Source of the DNA: Diploscapter coronatus
Lineage: Eukaryota; Nematoda; Chromadorea; Rhabditida; Rhabditidae
Length of the DNA stretch: 64,000 nt
Direction of reading: 5' to 3'
Assembly: GCA_964036155.1 (NCBI GenBank)
Contig: OZ038422.1
Span: 46,151,201 to 46,215,200, forward strand
Positions 1 to 11,541 of the stretch are shown here, piece after piece. Below the pieces are notes generated by a model. The model was not told where the DNA came from, did no database searches, and saw only the letters and a list, made by a program, of their open reading frames with translations. The first letter of the stretch is position 1. Each line of letters starts with the position of its first letter. A program made the translations under genes and the position numbers.

Positions 1-962
1 AGCTCGAACCCACCCCGTTTGCAGTGTTCTATTCCCCTCCGCACTATCTCTATTCTCCCCCAGAAGTTGTCTCAGCGGTTGTCGGGATGAACCCAGACCC
101 AAGCATTCATCAGCCATTCGTCTACAATCACGAACCGGTATGTTCTTCACAAAAATTTTATTATTTCTTATTGTCAGTGAACGATCACTTGGAATAAAGT
201 AAAAAGGGTACGTGTTTCTTTCTCTCCCCCTTTCGAGTCTCAAAATGCGCGCACAGACAACTTCTTTATCCGACTTTTTTCGTATTTTCTGCGTACTTTC
301 ACCGAAATCTTTCTAATTATTGTCTTTTATCGATAATTAGCACAAAATTGAGAAAGCGACAAAAACCAACATAAAAAGTGTCGTCAAATCGAGGGGGATG
401 CGTGGCTCATAAGGGGGAGAAAGAAACGCATCCCCTTTACTTTATTTCAAGTTATCGTTCATCGACAATATCATCAAATTTCAGTATTCCGGCACGGTGA
501 CTGAAGTATTTGTGCGACTACAAGTCAATATGCCAGTCATGACGAGTGTCGATGTACCGTGAGTTTTACTGGTCTTCATTATTTCTCGATAATTTGAGGC
601 GTCTCTAATCATAGGAAAAATTATAAGTAGTATTATTTTTGCATTGGAATAATATAACCTTTATTCATTTGAAATTTTCCGAAAAATAGTTTTTTCTAAA
701 TTTTAGCGCCTACATGCACATGCCCAACAAAGTGATCCCTCTATTTTGGGAGAATGCACACGCCACTCTGCTCGACAGCACGTATTCCAAACTCCGACTA
801 GGATTTGTCACCGTTCCGCTGGTCGTGACGATAGTCGAATTCTCCCTGCTAGGAATCGGTCTCTTTCTAATCGCCATCCTAATTGCCATTCGTGTCTATA
901 AACATCGAAAAAGCAAACACTTACAAGGGAATATTACGCAGAACGGTACAATTTTGTCGTAA
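1..962 (+). CDS. CD36 family scavenger receptor (class B), 3' end only
   Basis: Three exons are read: 3-137, 485-558 and 707-962, joined in phase through GT..AG introns. The first gives an ectodomain segment with PPHYLYSPPEVVSAVVGMNP, which fits the CD36-family 'hFLYADP..GMNP' region. The second has RLQVNMPV, the family's 'RLQVN' strand. The last has VIPLFWENA followed by a hydrophobic segment (about VPLVVTIVEFSLLGIGLFLIAILIAI) and a short basic tail, as expected for the C-terminal membrane anchor. CD36 proteins are two-pass membrane receptors that bind lipids and lipoproteins. The N-terminal anchor and most of the ectodomain lie upstream of the window. The gene converges on the CAF-1 p60 gene. 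The first intron carries a hairpin repeat. Which paralogue this is cannot be told from the fragment. Confidence 0.85.
171..469. mobile_element. MITE-like inverted repeat in the CD36 intron
   Basis: The left arm (171 to about 243, beginning attgtcagtgaacgat) is matched by the reverse complement of the right arm (about 396-469, ending atcgttcatcgacaat). Both arms share the blocks AATAAAGTAAA and TTTCTTTCTCCCCC. About 150 bp of AT-rich sequence lies between the arms. No coding capacity is seen, so a non-autonomous element lodged in the intron is likely. Confidence 0.7.
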
Positions 963-1643
963 CTTTTAGATTTTAGCCTATTAATGCATTTCTGATTAAC
1001 ACTATTATATAGATATAGATATAATTTGATAAACTTGAAAGTTTGTAAGAATATGCTAATTTAGGAGTTGAAATGTTAGTTTTCTGTGAGATTCATAAAA
1101 AATATAGTAAAATAATCGAACACTAATAAAAAAAAGTTAGTTTACAATAATGTTAACTAGCATATCTTTACATTTTTGACTTTCGTGAAAATTCCACAAT
1201 CTCACTCATAATTTATTTATATGAAATTCGTGTTTTTCTACGGGTATTCAATTCTTGTTTCCACTCAAAATAGTTTTACTGAAAATGTTTGTTTTAAAGT
1301 CGTAAAAATAAAATAATTAGGGGAAAATTCTCAAGTGAACAAGTGAAGAGCCACAAGACAAACCGAATAAATCCGAATTTCGGAGAAAAATAGTTAAGAT
1401 TTCAGTTGAATATGCCGTTTGACTTCATAGGAAGGAAAAAATTAGGAAGAAGGGCTGTTTAGAAAAAAGTATATTTGAGATTAGCTTACATGTTGTTTTT
1501 TTCAAAAGTTCAAACTTTTCTTAGAAAATCAGAAGATTAATAAAAGTGAAGAAAAAAACTTGGAGAATTTAGAAAATCTCGTCTTATAGCCATGTTTTTC
1601 AAAAACTAGCAAAAATCTTTCGAAGAGGAGCGTAAATTTGAAT
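963..1643. other. convergent intergenic region
   Basis: AT-rich spacer between the 3' ends of the CD36-like gene (+) and the CAF-1 p60 gene (-). AATAAA-type polyadenylation signals occur in it (for example near 1309 on the plus strand). I see no gene. Confidence 0.6.
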
Positions 1644-4600
1644 TTACGTGAGAGTGACGATCTGGATACGCCGTTTAGCACCCGTTTGTGGCTGTTGCTG
1701 CTGCTGTCCCGTAGTGTCATTCTGACTCGGCTTTTGATCCTTTGCCGGCTCCAGCTGAATCCTCTTCGGCTCACTTCGAACATTCTCACTGTCCTCTTCC
1801 TTCTTGTCGGAAGAATCGGATCTGGAAATCAGAGTTGTGCTGTTTAAAACATGAATCTTCTCGAATATTTTTTGTCAATTGAATATTTCAGACAACTAGT
1901 TATGGCTTTCAAAAATATCACTTGTAAGGAGATAATTTGCAAAAAGAAGTGATAAAGAGTATTTTCATTTAGCACTGGTGAAAAATGCCGACCTGTTCTC
2001 CTTAGGCGTATGTCCGCGTTTGAAGAATTTCTCGATGGACGCGGAAGCGGATGGTCGGTTCTTTGGAGTAGAGGGCTGCAGTGCATTGGGCTTGCTCTGT
2101 GACTTGGAAGCGGTCACTTGCGGACTCGGATCGCTCGCTACTAAGGCATTCTCGTCCGTGACTGCTGCAAATATCATTCATAATGGAGCGACATTTCAGG
2201 AAAAAACTCATCAGAAAGTATTTCTTTCTAAGGCATTTGAAGAATTCAATTTTCGAAATAAGATATATATAGATATGAGAAATAGACTAGAGAATTGCTG
2301 TCTTCACAAGTCAGTATCTCTTTCAAACTGTCATAATGAAAGGTAACCCAATAAAAGCTTAAAATTATCCATGAAAAAATACCTTTCTCCTTCTTGGTCT
2401 TCTTCTTTTTGGTTTGAATGAGTTGCGGCGATAGAGGGGCGACTGCTTCGAGCGAGCCCGTGTACTGAAAATTAGTGCATTCTGCATTTCAAAAATAATA
2501 ATTCGTCATGAATAAAATGTCCCAAACTATCGTCAATTCTTCTGTCAGGCGCATACATTTTTGAAATCGAAAATCTAATGTTCATAAAACGATTTCTGTA
2601 GGAAAAAAAGAAAACTCATTTTTGTTTTTTAAATAAATGAATGAATAATAAATTATACCTGTTGTCCCCATTTGTCGAGATTGAGCCTGAGAAAAGAGCA
2701 ATATCCCTCGAGCGAGGAGATGACCACGATCCTGCCGTCAGTGCTCCAAGCAGCGTCGGTCAGTGCATTGTAGTGAATGTTTTCGACGCTCCCGATCGGG
2801 TGAGCGTGCTGACTGTCGTAGAACAGAATCGAGTCCTTCGTCAGTGCCAGAAACAGAACGCGGTACGGAAGGCTCAAAAGGAGATTTTATTTTCTTTCGA
2901 AAAAAGAAATGATGATCAATAATTATTTTGTTCAAAAATTGAGTCATGAATGAATTCTAATTTTTTCACTAAAATTAAGACAGGAGAAATTCATATTTTC
3001 AAATCGAAAAGATTCCGCATAAAAGATGAAAACTCTGCGACGTTACTTTCTAAATAGAATGCAGGAGTTTTATCAATTTAAAAACTAGCAAAAATACCTA
3101 CCCCAACAGATTGGTATCTCCATCCAGCAGCTCCATAACGAGAGGACAGAATCGAACGAGGAAAGTCGGTTTAGGAGAGGGCAACAAAGCGAACGGGGTT
3201 TCTCTGCAAGATGAAGGGAGTTACGGCGGGAAACAAAGCAAATTAACGCACTTGTCCAGATGCTCCCTTTTGAAGATGAACGTGCCGTAGATGTCGGCAG
3301 GGCCTGACTCGATGTGAGCGCCTAGAGTTTGCGAATTTTTGAGTATAAAAGAGAACTCGATAATTCAGAATATTTCTTTCAAGAAGTTTATGCCACTGCA
3401 CACCAAAATTCTTGATGCGCAGTGGCTGTTCCCTTTTCAAGATACAAATGTTTTTGCTTTTATAATAAAGGGGAATGATATTTTATAACATAGAAAGAAA
3501 ATATTTCGAGTTTTGAAAGTATTCGACTTACAAGGAGCCGCGATGAATTGACCGCACGGCGAGAAGGAGACGCCTCGTTGGAAGCTGAACAGCTGGTCAT
3601 CGTGGAACAGACGGTATTGCTGAAAATCAACAAGTATTGGCAAATAGGGAATATTCATCTTCAAAATCTAAATCTCAACAAGAATTGTTCTAGAAAAACT
3701 TCATCCAATAATGTTTGCTTCTCTATCTTATAAAAAATCATATTTTTCCTGAAATGCACTTCTAAAATTTTTCGATAAAAAAATAAATAAAATGCCAACC
3801 TTCTCCTCGAGTTGAGCCTCAGGTTGGATGACTCTGGCAGAGGGGAGAGTGGTGTGGCCGAAGCAGCGCAACTTGGTGCCTTTTGCCGCATCGATCAGAT
3901 CCATCTTCCTGTCCGCGGACATCGTCACCAGGTACTTCGACAGCGGATCCCACGAGACGCCGTTCGGAAAGTGGCGGAAATTCCGCACAGACACCGAGCG
4001 CTTTCCTAAAATGGTTAACAGCGTGAACTATAAGCCTTATCGTTTCCTGATTTCATAAAGCTACAAGTTATGAAAAGAAAGTAATTTGGATAGTGAGTGA
4101 GAATTAGCTGTTTATGCCTTGAAAAACTACCTGTGAGTGCTTCATGAACGAGAAGGCAGTCGTCATTGGACACAGAGGCGAGATATTTGCCGTCCGGACT
4201 CCAACAAATCGAGCTCACATCGCTGTCGTGGTTCAGTACCTGCAAAATTTGACAATTCCGCTGAAATTTGTAACAGAAAAGATCTCATTGGTTGTTGATT
4301 AGATTTAATAGGATTATGCTAAATTGAATTTCGCGAACCATATCGAGATTTTCATTCGATATAGAAGATGGTAAAGCGTGCCATTTCAGGATTAACTTAT
4401 TTGCGAACTTTAAGCATTTTTCAGAAATTTCCTGCCCACCTTGATCCGAACCCAGTTCTCCTTGTTGGGCGGCAAGTCCTCAGTGGACGGGGGTGGGGCA
4501 GAGTCGGAATTCAGCTGCCAAATCACGACTCGGCCATCGCAGTCTGCAGAGGCCAGCAGAGCCACTGAAAGAATGCCATTTTATAGAAATCGAAAGCTAA

Positions 4601-5302
4601 AGGAGAAGTCGATAAATAAAAGAGAAGAGATATATCCCGATTTCATTTGAGAAATAAGCACAAACTCTCGGAGGCCAAGAAAGAGATTTCATTAGAATGG
4701 GAATTTTAGCATAGCTCCACCAAATTAGATAAGTTTAGAAAGAAGTGTCAAAAAGTTGACATCCTTGGCAGGGAAATAATGCTTACCATCAGAAGTGGGT
4801 GAGAATTTGATCTGATTGACGGCGCTGTTGTGGAAGGCGAGATTGGCAACGAAGTCGACGGCCAGCGGCAGCACGGGCATTGACACCTGCTCGAAGTGCA
4901 GGTACCACAAGCGGATCTGAAGCGAAAACAGAAACTATAAGGCTCCCTTAATTCTGATAATTATTCTAAAGGCAAATTACTATTTTCCATACAATTTAGA
5001 AATTGGAAAAACCATTCATTCATTTATTTTTTCAACAAAAATATAGTTAAAATTTCTATCAATTGAAAATTCCTCAACTTCAAAATATCTTGAGCAAGTG
5101 AAAATTTAGAGCTTCTAGAACATTTTCCTGGAAAATTTCAACAAAATTCTACAACTCTTCTCGAATTATTTAAATGTCCGACCTCTTTCTGAACGCTGCT
5201 GGTCGCGATGCGGTACTTGTCGTTGACGAGTCGCGGGAACACGTCCACCGACAACAGCGCCTGTCGGTCGTGCCAGAATATCTCAGGCATGTAATGATCC
5301 AT
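1644..5302 (-). CDS. CHAF1B: chromatin assembly factor 1 subunit B (CAF-1 p60), WD40 protein
   Basis: The p60 subunit of CAF-1 deposits H3-H4 on newly replicated DNA together with p150, p48 and ASF1. Spliced exons on the minus strand begin MDHYMPEIFWHDRQALLSVD (start codon 5300-5302). They continue with WD blocks such as LAFHNSAVNQIKFSP, PPNKENWVRIK, DVSSICWSPDGKYLASVSND and GVSWDPLSKYLVTMSADRKM, then YRLFHDDQLFSFQRGVSFSP, LPYRVLFLALTKDSILFYD and WSTDGRIVVISSLEGYCSF. Order and wording follow animal CHAF1B closely, in particular the NKENW, YR-FHDD and DGYCSF-type motifs. The C-terminal tail is low complexity with Lys-rich and Gln-rich tracts, a PIP-like SIEKFFKR (about 2016-2045) and a terminal KRRIQIVTLT resembling the ASF1-binding B-domain. 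It reads complete, in roughly ten to twelve exons. Confidence 0.92.
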
Positions 5303-6243
5303 CCTCAAAATCACACATTTAAACGAAAAATTAAAACAAATTCACATGAAGAAAACGGACAAAATGGCAAATGAGCGAAAAGTCGATTCTTACTTTTCCC
5401 GCCAACTTCAAAAGCGTAAATGCAGGACGAGGTATTATTGGCAGATGGTTTACTGCAAAACGCATCTTATTATTTTTCTCGTTTTTGTTGATTTTTAATA
5501 GGAAATCATATAGTGTCTTCACAAAAGTTGCTCAATTTTTCGAACTCTATCGATTGGTATGCATATTGTAGGATTTTTCTCAAAACTCCAAATTTTGAAA
5601 TTTCAGGTTAGAAATATAAAATTGTGAAGGAAGTATTGTGGCGGGTTGGACATAGAGCAATCTTGGCTTAAATCCTCCCTAAGTTTGTGTTTTTAGGCAC
5701 CCGGTAAAGTGACCGACATCATCATTTCATCTACTTCTGTCGTGCCTGCTCAATGATCTTTCAAATCTGATCATCATAGCATAAGTTTATGAAGTCCTGA
5801 ACTTTAATTTTTCCCTAATCTAGATGCCATTCAATTCTACTTCATTCACACTTGCTAGACTACGATCATAAGTGTGAAGATAATTTTAACCAAAGGCTTT
5901 TTGAAGGTGGTCACGACACACCTCCAAAAATCATCTGCATAATCAATGAAGAGGAAATAGTGCATGAAAGATACAGAAAATACCGAGTAAGTGGCCCAAA
6001 GATCCACTTGCCAAGACCTTTATCCTTCTCATTCAGTTCTCAATGCTCGTCTTCCATGAATGGTCATTTTTCTTTTTTATTTATTTTTAGCTTCAATTGT
6101 ATATTTCCAACACGGAATGTCAGCTTGATATGCCATTTAAACAGGGTTACATTCGCTTCTAAATCATTAATTTCAAACTTTCTCATTCAATCTATACTCT
6201 TCTATACTATTGGCATTTGTATTGTTTAGGTCTCTTAACAAAG
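5303..6243. other. divergent intergenic region with an unexplained open exon-like stretch
   Basis: Spacer between the 5' end of the CAF-1 p60 gene (-) and the F-box/kelch gene (+), so it should hold both promoters. An open stretch at 5852-5989 ends at a consensus donor (CGA|gtaagt) and could be an exon of something, but I find no partner exon and no known motif. No clear TATA box is seen. Confidence 0.4.
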
Positions 6244-7499
6244 ATGTTAGCCAATTTACCAGTCGAAATGATATTGTTGATCTGTCAATATCCCGAATTC
6301 AAAGACCTGGGACAATTGGCCTGGACTAACTATCGAATGATGCAAATAATCAAGAAACATCTACCGGCAGCGCTCGAGAGGGAAATCCTATTCTATTGTA
6401 GGAAAATAGTTCTTGTATGAGCAAAAATTAATTTGAGTATTTAGTGCCTTATAAAAAAGGCAATGTTGAGGAAGGAAAAATTTGTCTGTTTGATTCGCAT
6501 ACTAATTCTGTTAAGCAGATTGCGAAATTTACTGATTGTTTCAGACCATGGGAAGTTGCAATCACAAAAAATAAGGTAGATTATTTTATTTGGTATTGTC
6601 AATTTTGTAAATTTTAGATTTTCGTAATATCTTTTTGCAAATCGTTTGAAGTTTTCGATCTGAATACTCGACAGATTACAAAAGGTAGCATTACGAAAGC
6701 CAATAGGTTGATTTAATTTTATTGCATTCTTTACAGAACCAGATCCTCCCGAATGGCGTAAATGGGCATCTGTGGCTTATTTCAAAGACAAATTGTATTA
6801 TTTGGGTGGATGGGATCTTAAAAGGAATATAATGATAGATCATGTGGATGTAAGAAGATCGAATGAAAGTCCATTAAATCATTTATTCAGGTTTCAATAA
6901 ATGGAAAATGGCAAGCAGGACCTGCTTTTCCTCGTTCAATTAGTCATGTTCAAATAATAACATGCAATGGAATTTTATACGGTCATATTATAGCATATTC
7001 GTTATTGTAATTATGAATATTTAGTTATTGATGGTCGTGAAAGTAGAAAGATATATCGATTATCAGACAATGAACGGGAATGGATTGAAGCTGGAGAGAT
7101 TGAAGAAAGGCGTTGGAATTATGGAGTTGCATCGCTAAATGGAAAAATTTACATAACTGGAGGATGGAAGTCGTTAATTTTGTATGATAAATGATGCATC
7201 ATTATATATTTAGTGCTCCTAATGCATTCAAATCCTGCCTGTGTTTTGACCCCTCAGCTCCAGTTGGCAGTCGAATTTCTCGAATCGCTGATATGAATTA
7301 TGGAAGATGGCATCATTCGCTTGTTGCTGAGAATGGAAAATTGTATGCAATCGGAGGGTGAGCTGAGATTTTGCATATCTTTATACGAAATATTTGTTAA
7401 CTTAGATTTCAAAAATTGGGATTTAAAGATTTTTGCAATTCAATCGAGGAATACGATCCACAAACTGATGAATGGCGAGAAGTCGGAGAAATAGCATAA
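6244..7499 (+). CDS. F-box / kelch-repeat protein
   Basis: Eight exons join in phase: 6244-6397, 6445-6575, 6618-6684, 6737-6849, 6891-6981, 7025-7169, 7214-7357 and 7406-7499. The N-terminus MLANLPVEMILLICQYPEFK has the F-box pattern (L-P-x-E, then I/C..L..). The rest has kelch-type blades with Gly-Gly pairs spaced about 50 residues apart: KLYYLGGWD, KIYITGGW and KLYAIGG, each followed by a Trp-containing strand such as KWQAGPAFPRS or REWIEAGEIEERRW. F-box/kelch proteins are substrate receptors of SCF (Skp1-Cullin) ubiquitin ligases; the substrate here is unknown. A polyadenylation signal AATAAA lies at 7547-7552. From exon 5 on it is almost identical to the gene at 8605-11541. Confidence 0.75.
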
Positions 7500-7663
7500 A
7501 ATAAAGGTTGATTATAATAATCTCAGATTTCATATAAATTTTACTCAATAAAATATGAAATAATCATTTAATTTCAATGCACATAATACAGAAACTTTCG
7601 AATATATCCAAAAATGATGAGGAATAATTGTAACTGAAATAAATATTATTCAAAATATATTTT

Positions 7664-7800
7664 TAAGAGTGAATGTCAGGGAAAACCAAAGTTTTGCCAA
7701 AATGGGTATTTCCGGGGGTCCGCCAACCGCGTTGATCTTCATCTTCTAGAGTAATTTTCACGCTGATCCCGTGGTGCACCGATAAATCCAAGGGGTCGAT
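7664..7800 (+). repeat. diverged end of the hairpin repeat family
   Basis: Begins TTAAGAGTGAATGTCAGGGAAAA and continues with GGGGGTCCG and TTTTCACGCTGAT, in the same order as at 12187 and at both ends of the palindrome at 40901-42576. Only the first ~130 bp are recognisable. Confidence 0.55.
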
Positions 7801-8229
7801 TCTTTAGAGCAGGACCAAGTTTATTCGAATCGATTCTATCTTAATTAGAAAGTGAGACATACTTAGAATGGTTGATTCAATAAGTTAATATCTCTAATTT
7901 AAATTTTTTGATAGATCGAAAATCCGGAAAAGAACTAAATTTATTTAAAAACGAGAAAAGTGGCATTTTTTAGAAAGTTGAAAGAAAACTTATCTAATTC
8001 CATTGATTGTGCGGCTGTGCAGCGTCCTTACAAGCGGCAGTGGGTGGAACCTCTTAAAATTATCGATAATTAGTCAATTAACCAGAAATAAATCTATAAT
8101 TGGCCAATTAACTTGTCAAGGCAACTTTTCAACCAAGCGTTGCACATCTTCGGAACATTCTGCATCCAACCATATACGGATCATCATACTTTTTCTTACT
8201 CCCCTTGAAATTATAACGTTGAAAGCACA

Positions 8230-8335
8230 CACACACCCGCGAAAATTACTAAAAAGTAGAAAATTAATAAAGAACCGAAAATTACTAAAGTAGAAACTTA
8301 GTAAAGAATAGAAAATTAGTAAAGAGTAGAAATAG
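8230..8335. repeat. degenerate AT-rich tandem repeat
   Basis: About five imperfect units of roughly 20 bp around the core gaaaattactaaa/agtaga. The repeat lies upstream of the membrane/kelch gene. Confidence 0.5.
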
Positions 8336-8604
8336 ATAGTGATCTCTCGCAGTTAAATAAACAGTTTTCAATCGCAGCTCTTGTCTTTCACAACACTAAA
8401 CTCCCCTATCCGCCATCTGGCGTTATTAACTCCTTAACTTTTGGAACGGGGAAAATTCGTGTTCTGTGCTTAGAAAAAGTCATTTTAAAAGGTTTACTGA
8501 TCGATTTATGTTTCAATTCGGGTCTTTTGATAATTTGGGTGAAAGTTTTATTTTCGGATTTTTATTATTTAGCTTATTATTCGATATATCTGAAGATAAT
8601 CAAA

Positions 8605-11541
8605 ATGACAAAGTTTAATGATTCTTCAACTCCTGTAAGTTAAAACTCAATTTTTTATTCGATATTCTACATACATTTACGATATATCGTTAAGCTTATT
8701 GCTCGTCTACCTAGATTTTTTCAATTACTGGATGCAGACAATCAGACTATGATAGAAACGATGTGGAATGAGGATGATATTTCGAAAAGCGATAAGCTGA
8801 GATTTACCGACAATTTTATGACATCGCAATCGGATCAAATCCGCAGAGAATACCGCAGATGGCGATTCGAAATCGATCGAGAAACGGTATAGTTAGTCAA
8901 TAAATAAAATCAATATTGCCTTTTAAGATTCCTGAATTCGTTAATAGCCAGACTCCTGGGGTACAGGCTACTCTCAAACGAATATTAGCACGACAACCAA
9001 GCTTGGGTATGGACATATCATGATCGAAAAATAAGAATTGACTACATTTAGAAGAATTTTATAAAAAGGTTCTTGAAATGCGAAAGTCCCTAACGAATTA
9101 TGGTGAATTCCAAGAATGGGCCAACTCTGAATACCTGTAAGACAATCTTAGCTAATATTTTAAAATGTCTGCAAAAATGGGCACCATTCACTTAGCAATT
9201 ATTAGAGGAATTACCGGATGAAGATGAGAATAAAATACAGTTCCGGACAAAAGAAATGCGCATAGAAAATGCACCTTACCTAGATCGATGAGAACAACAG
9301 AAATAACGACTAGAAGTGAAAAATAGACTAGTTAGGACTAACAGCGAATAGCAAAGGTATCACACACGTCTGACTTCAGCGCAATTTTGGCTTAGCGATA
9401 TTTGAGAACTTTCAATTTTTGACTTTAATGTCAGAAATGCGACGATCCAACTCCTCCCAGAGATTTTCGATCAGGTTTAAATCCAAAATCTTTATCTTCT
9501 TCGAATTGAACCAATTCGTAACATGGTCCGACTTGACAACTTTCTCGCTCAGACTGAGGGAATAAAGGGGCATCCTGAAATGTGAAATTCACGGAACGAA
9601 CAATTTAATGCGTGAAATACACGAAAAATAAATAAATAATCATTTATTCCATGCAATTCCACTTATCTTTTAGTTGAAACATGCATGCGTATTTCTTTTG
9701 CCCGAGCTATTTTACGAAATTGATTATTACCGATGAACTTTGCAGTTTTTCTAAATAATTTTACTTGAAAAATATTCTATTATTTATTGTCTTTCAGGGA
9801 AAAACAGGATTTCTCAAATCGTAAATATCCTTGGCTTAAAAAAATCATTTTTCTATTAGTTCTATTATGTGCATTTATGTTGGTTGGTGTTGTCATTCTA
9901 GTTCTTCTTCAAAGTCTGCAGGTACTAGCTCATTACCATTAATTAACATTTCAATGAATGGATTGCAGCAGAATTTGGGCATCTCTGTGGATGAATTACA
10001 GAAGAAAGTTGACACTTCTATGAACCAATTACAGCAGAAATTGGACAAATCTATAAATGGATTGCAGCAGAAATTGGACACTTCCCAGAATGAATTACAG
10101 AAGAAATTAGGCAATTCCAAGAATGAATTGCAGAAGAAATTAGACGATTCCAAAAATGAATTGCAGAAGAAATTGGACACTTCCAAGAATGAATTACAGA
10201 AGAAATTAGGCGATTCCAAGAATGAATTACAGAAGAAATTAGACGATTCCAAAAATGAATTACAGAAGAAATTAGGCGATTCCAAGAATGAATTACAGCA
10301 AAAATTGGACACTTCCAAAAATGAATTACAGAAGAAGCTTGATAATTCTTTGAAGATCTATCCAAATACTCAATTAAATAGCAGGGATAAAGTTTTATTC
10401 TATCGTAAGAAATTATGTTGAAAACTAAGTAAGAGATCTTGAAACGATTCGTAATAATTTAGTTTCTTATCAAAATAATGATAAAGATGAAGGAAGAATA
10501 GGCTTGTTCAATTCATTTACCTACTCAGTAGAAGAGATTGCAAAATTCCACAATTGGTATTGGCCATTTCAAGTAGCAACTACACAGGATAAAGTAAATT
10601 CCTATGCTTGTTATTTTGAATAATTTCTTGGGCTTCAGATTTTTGGAATTAGCGACGGAAAGAAATTATTTGAAATATTTGACTTGGATACACGAATAGT
10701 TTCAAAAGGTCTGTTCAACAAATCCATGAATGATCGACTCAAAGAATTTTACAGGTCCAAATCCTCCTGAATGGCGTAGTAGTGCAACTGTCGCTTATTT
10801 CAGAGATAAATTGTATTATCTGGGTGGATACGTTCCTGGAAGCGTAAGAACGACAAATCGTGTGGATGTAAGAAGATCGAATGAAAGTCCATTAAATCAT
10901 TTATTCAGGTTTCAATAAATGGAAAATGGCAAGCAGGACCTGCTTTTCCTCGTTCAATTAGTCATGTTCAAATAATAACATGCAATGGAATTTTATACGG
11001 TCATATTATAGCATATTCGTTATTGTAATTATGGATATTCAGTTATTGATGGTTATGGAAGTAGAAATATATATCAATTATCAGACAATGAACGGGAATG
11101 GATTGAAGCTGGAGAGATTGAAGAAAGGCGTTGGAATTATGGAGTTGCATCGCTAAATGGAAAAATTTACATAACTGGAGGATGGAAGTCGTTAATTTTG
11201 TATGATAAATGATGCATCATTATACATTTAGTGGTGACGTATTAAAATCCTGTCTGTGTTTTGACCCCTCAGCTCCAGCTGGCAGTCGAATTTCTCGAAT
11301 CGCTGATATGAATTATGGAAGATGGCATCATTCGCTTGTTGCTGTGAATGGAAAATTGTATGCAATTGGAGGGTGAGCTGAAATTTTACATATTTTTATA
11401 CGAAATATTTATTAACTTAGATTTAAAAGTAAGAAAAGAAGTGATGGGTTCTACTATGCGATAAACTTCTGTGATGCTATTGAAGAGTACGATCCACAAA
11501 CGAATAAATGGCGAGAAGTTGGAAAAATTAGCATAAAATAA
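8605..11541 (+). CDS. type II membrane protein with 11-residue repeats and kelch domain (paralogue of the F-box/kelch gene)
   Basis: Thirteen exons join in phase: 8605-8634, 8695-8886, 8928-9006, 9052-9136, 9798-9921, 9969-10404, 10463-10593, 10639-10708, 10755-10867, 10909-10999, 11043-11187, 11232-11372 and 11421-11541. Order of parts: a charged, probably helical N-terminus of about 130 residues (with LPRFFQLLDADNQ and YGEFQEWANSEYL); a basic stop (YPWLKK) before one strong transmembrane segment (about IIFLLVLLCAFMLVGVVILVLL); an 11-residue repeat stalk (NELQKKLDDSK type); then kelch blades (KLYYLGGYV, KIYITGGW, KLYAIGG). No signal peptide is seen and the positive side is N-terminal, so a type II topology with an outside kelch head is inferred. 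The N-terminus is only vaguely like small helical nematode secreted proteins; I do not recognise it. From 10463 on, exon lengths match the F-box/kelch neighbour, exactly in most exons. The 660-bp fourth intron and the acceptor inside the first repeat unit are the weak points of the model. Confidence 0.65.
9957..10352 (+). repeat. twelve tandem 33-bp units (11-residue coding repeat)
   Basis: Exactly 12 units of 33 bp, each encoding a variant of N-E-L-Q-K-K-L-(D/G)-(D/T/N)-S-K. Hydrophobic Leu positions recur every 11 residues (a hendecad), as in right-handed or nearly straight coiled coils. The middle units are nearly identical at DNA level, so the array probably expands and contracts by slippage or unequal exchange. 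The reverse strand is also open through the array, a by-product of the repeat. Confidence 0.95.

Larger units (their letters stand above)
7500..8604. other. intergenic region with repeats
   Basis: Holds the 3' flank of the F-box/kelch gene (a sequence found twice more in the window), a diverged copy of the hairpin-element family (about 7664-7800), a segment near 8130-8175 loosely resembling the calpain-flanking repeat, and a degenerate AT-rich tandem tract. No gene is seen. Confidence 0.6.

Noticed and set aside
5852..6229. 125-codon open frame upstream of the F-box/kelch gene
   Set aside because: The first 46 codons end at a good donor, but no matching exon or domain was found. The rest is low-information hydrophobic sequence.
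9893..10365. Minus-strand open frames of 104 and 141 codons through the tandem array
   Set aside because: They mirror the 33-bp repeat, which is open in several frames because its length is a multiple of three. The plus-strand frame fits the exon chain.
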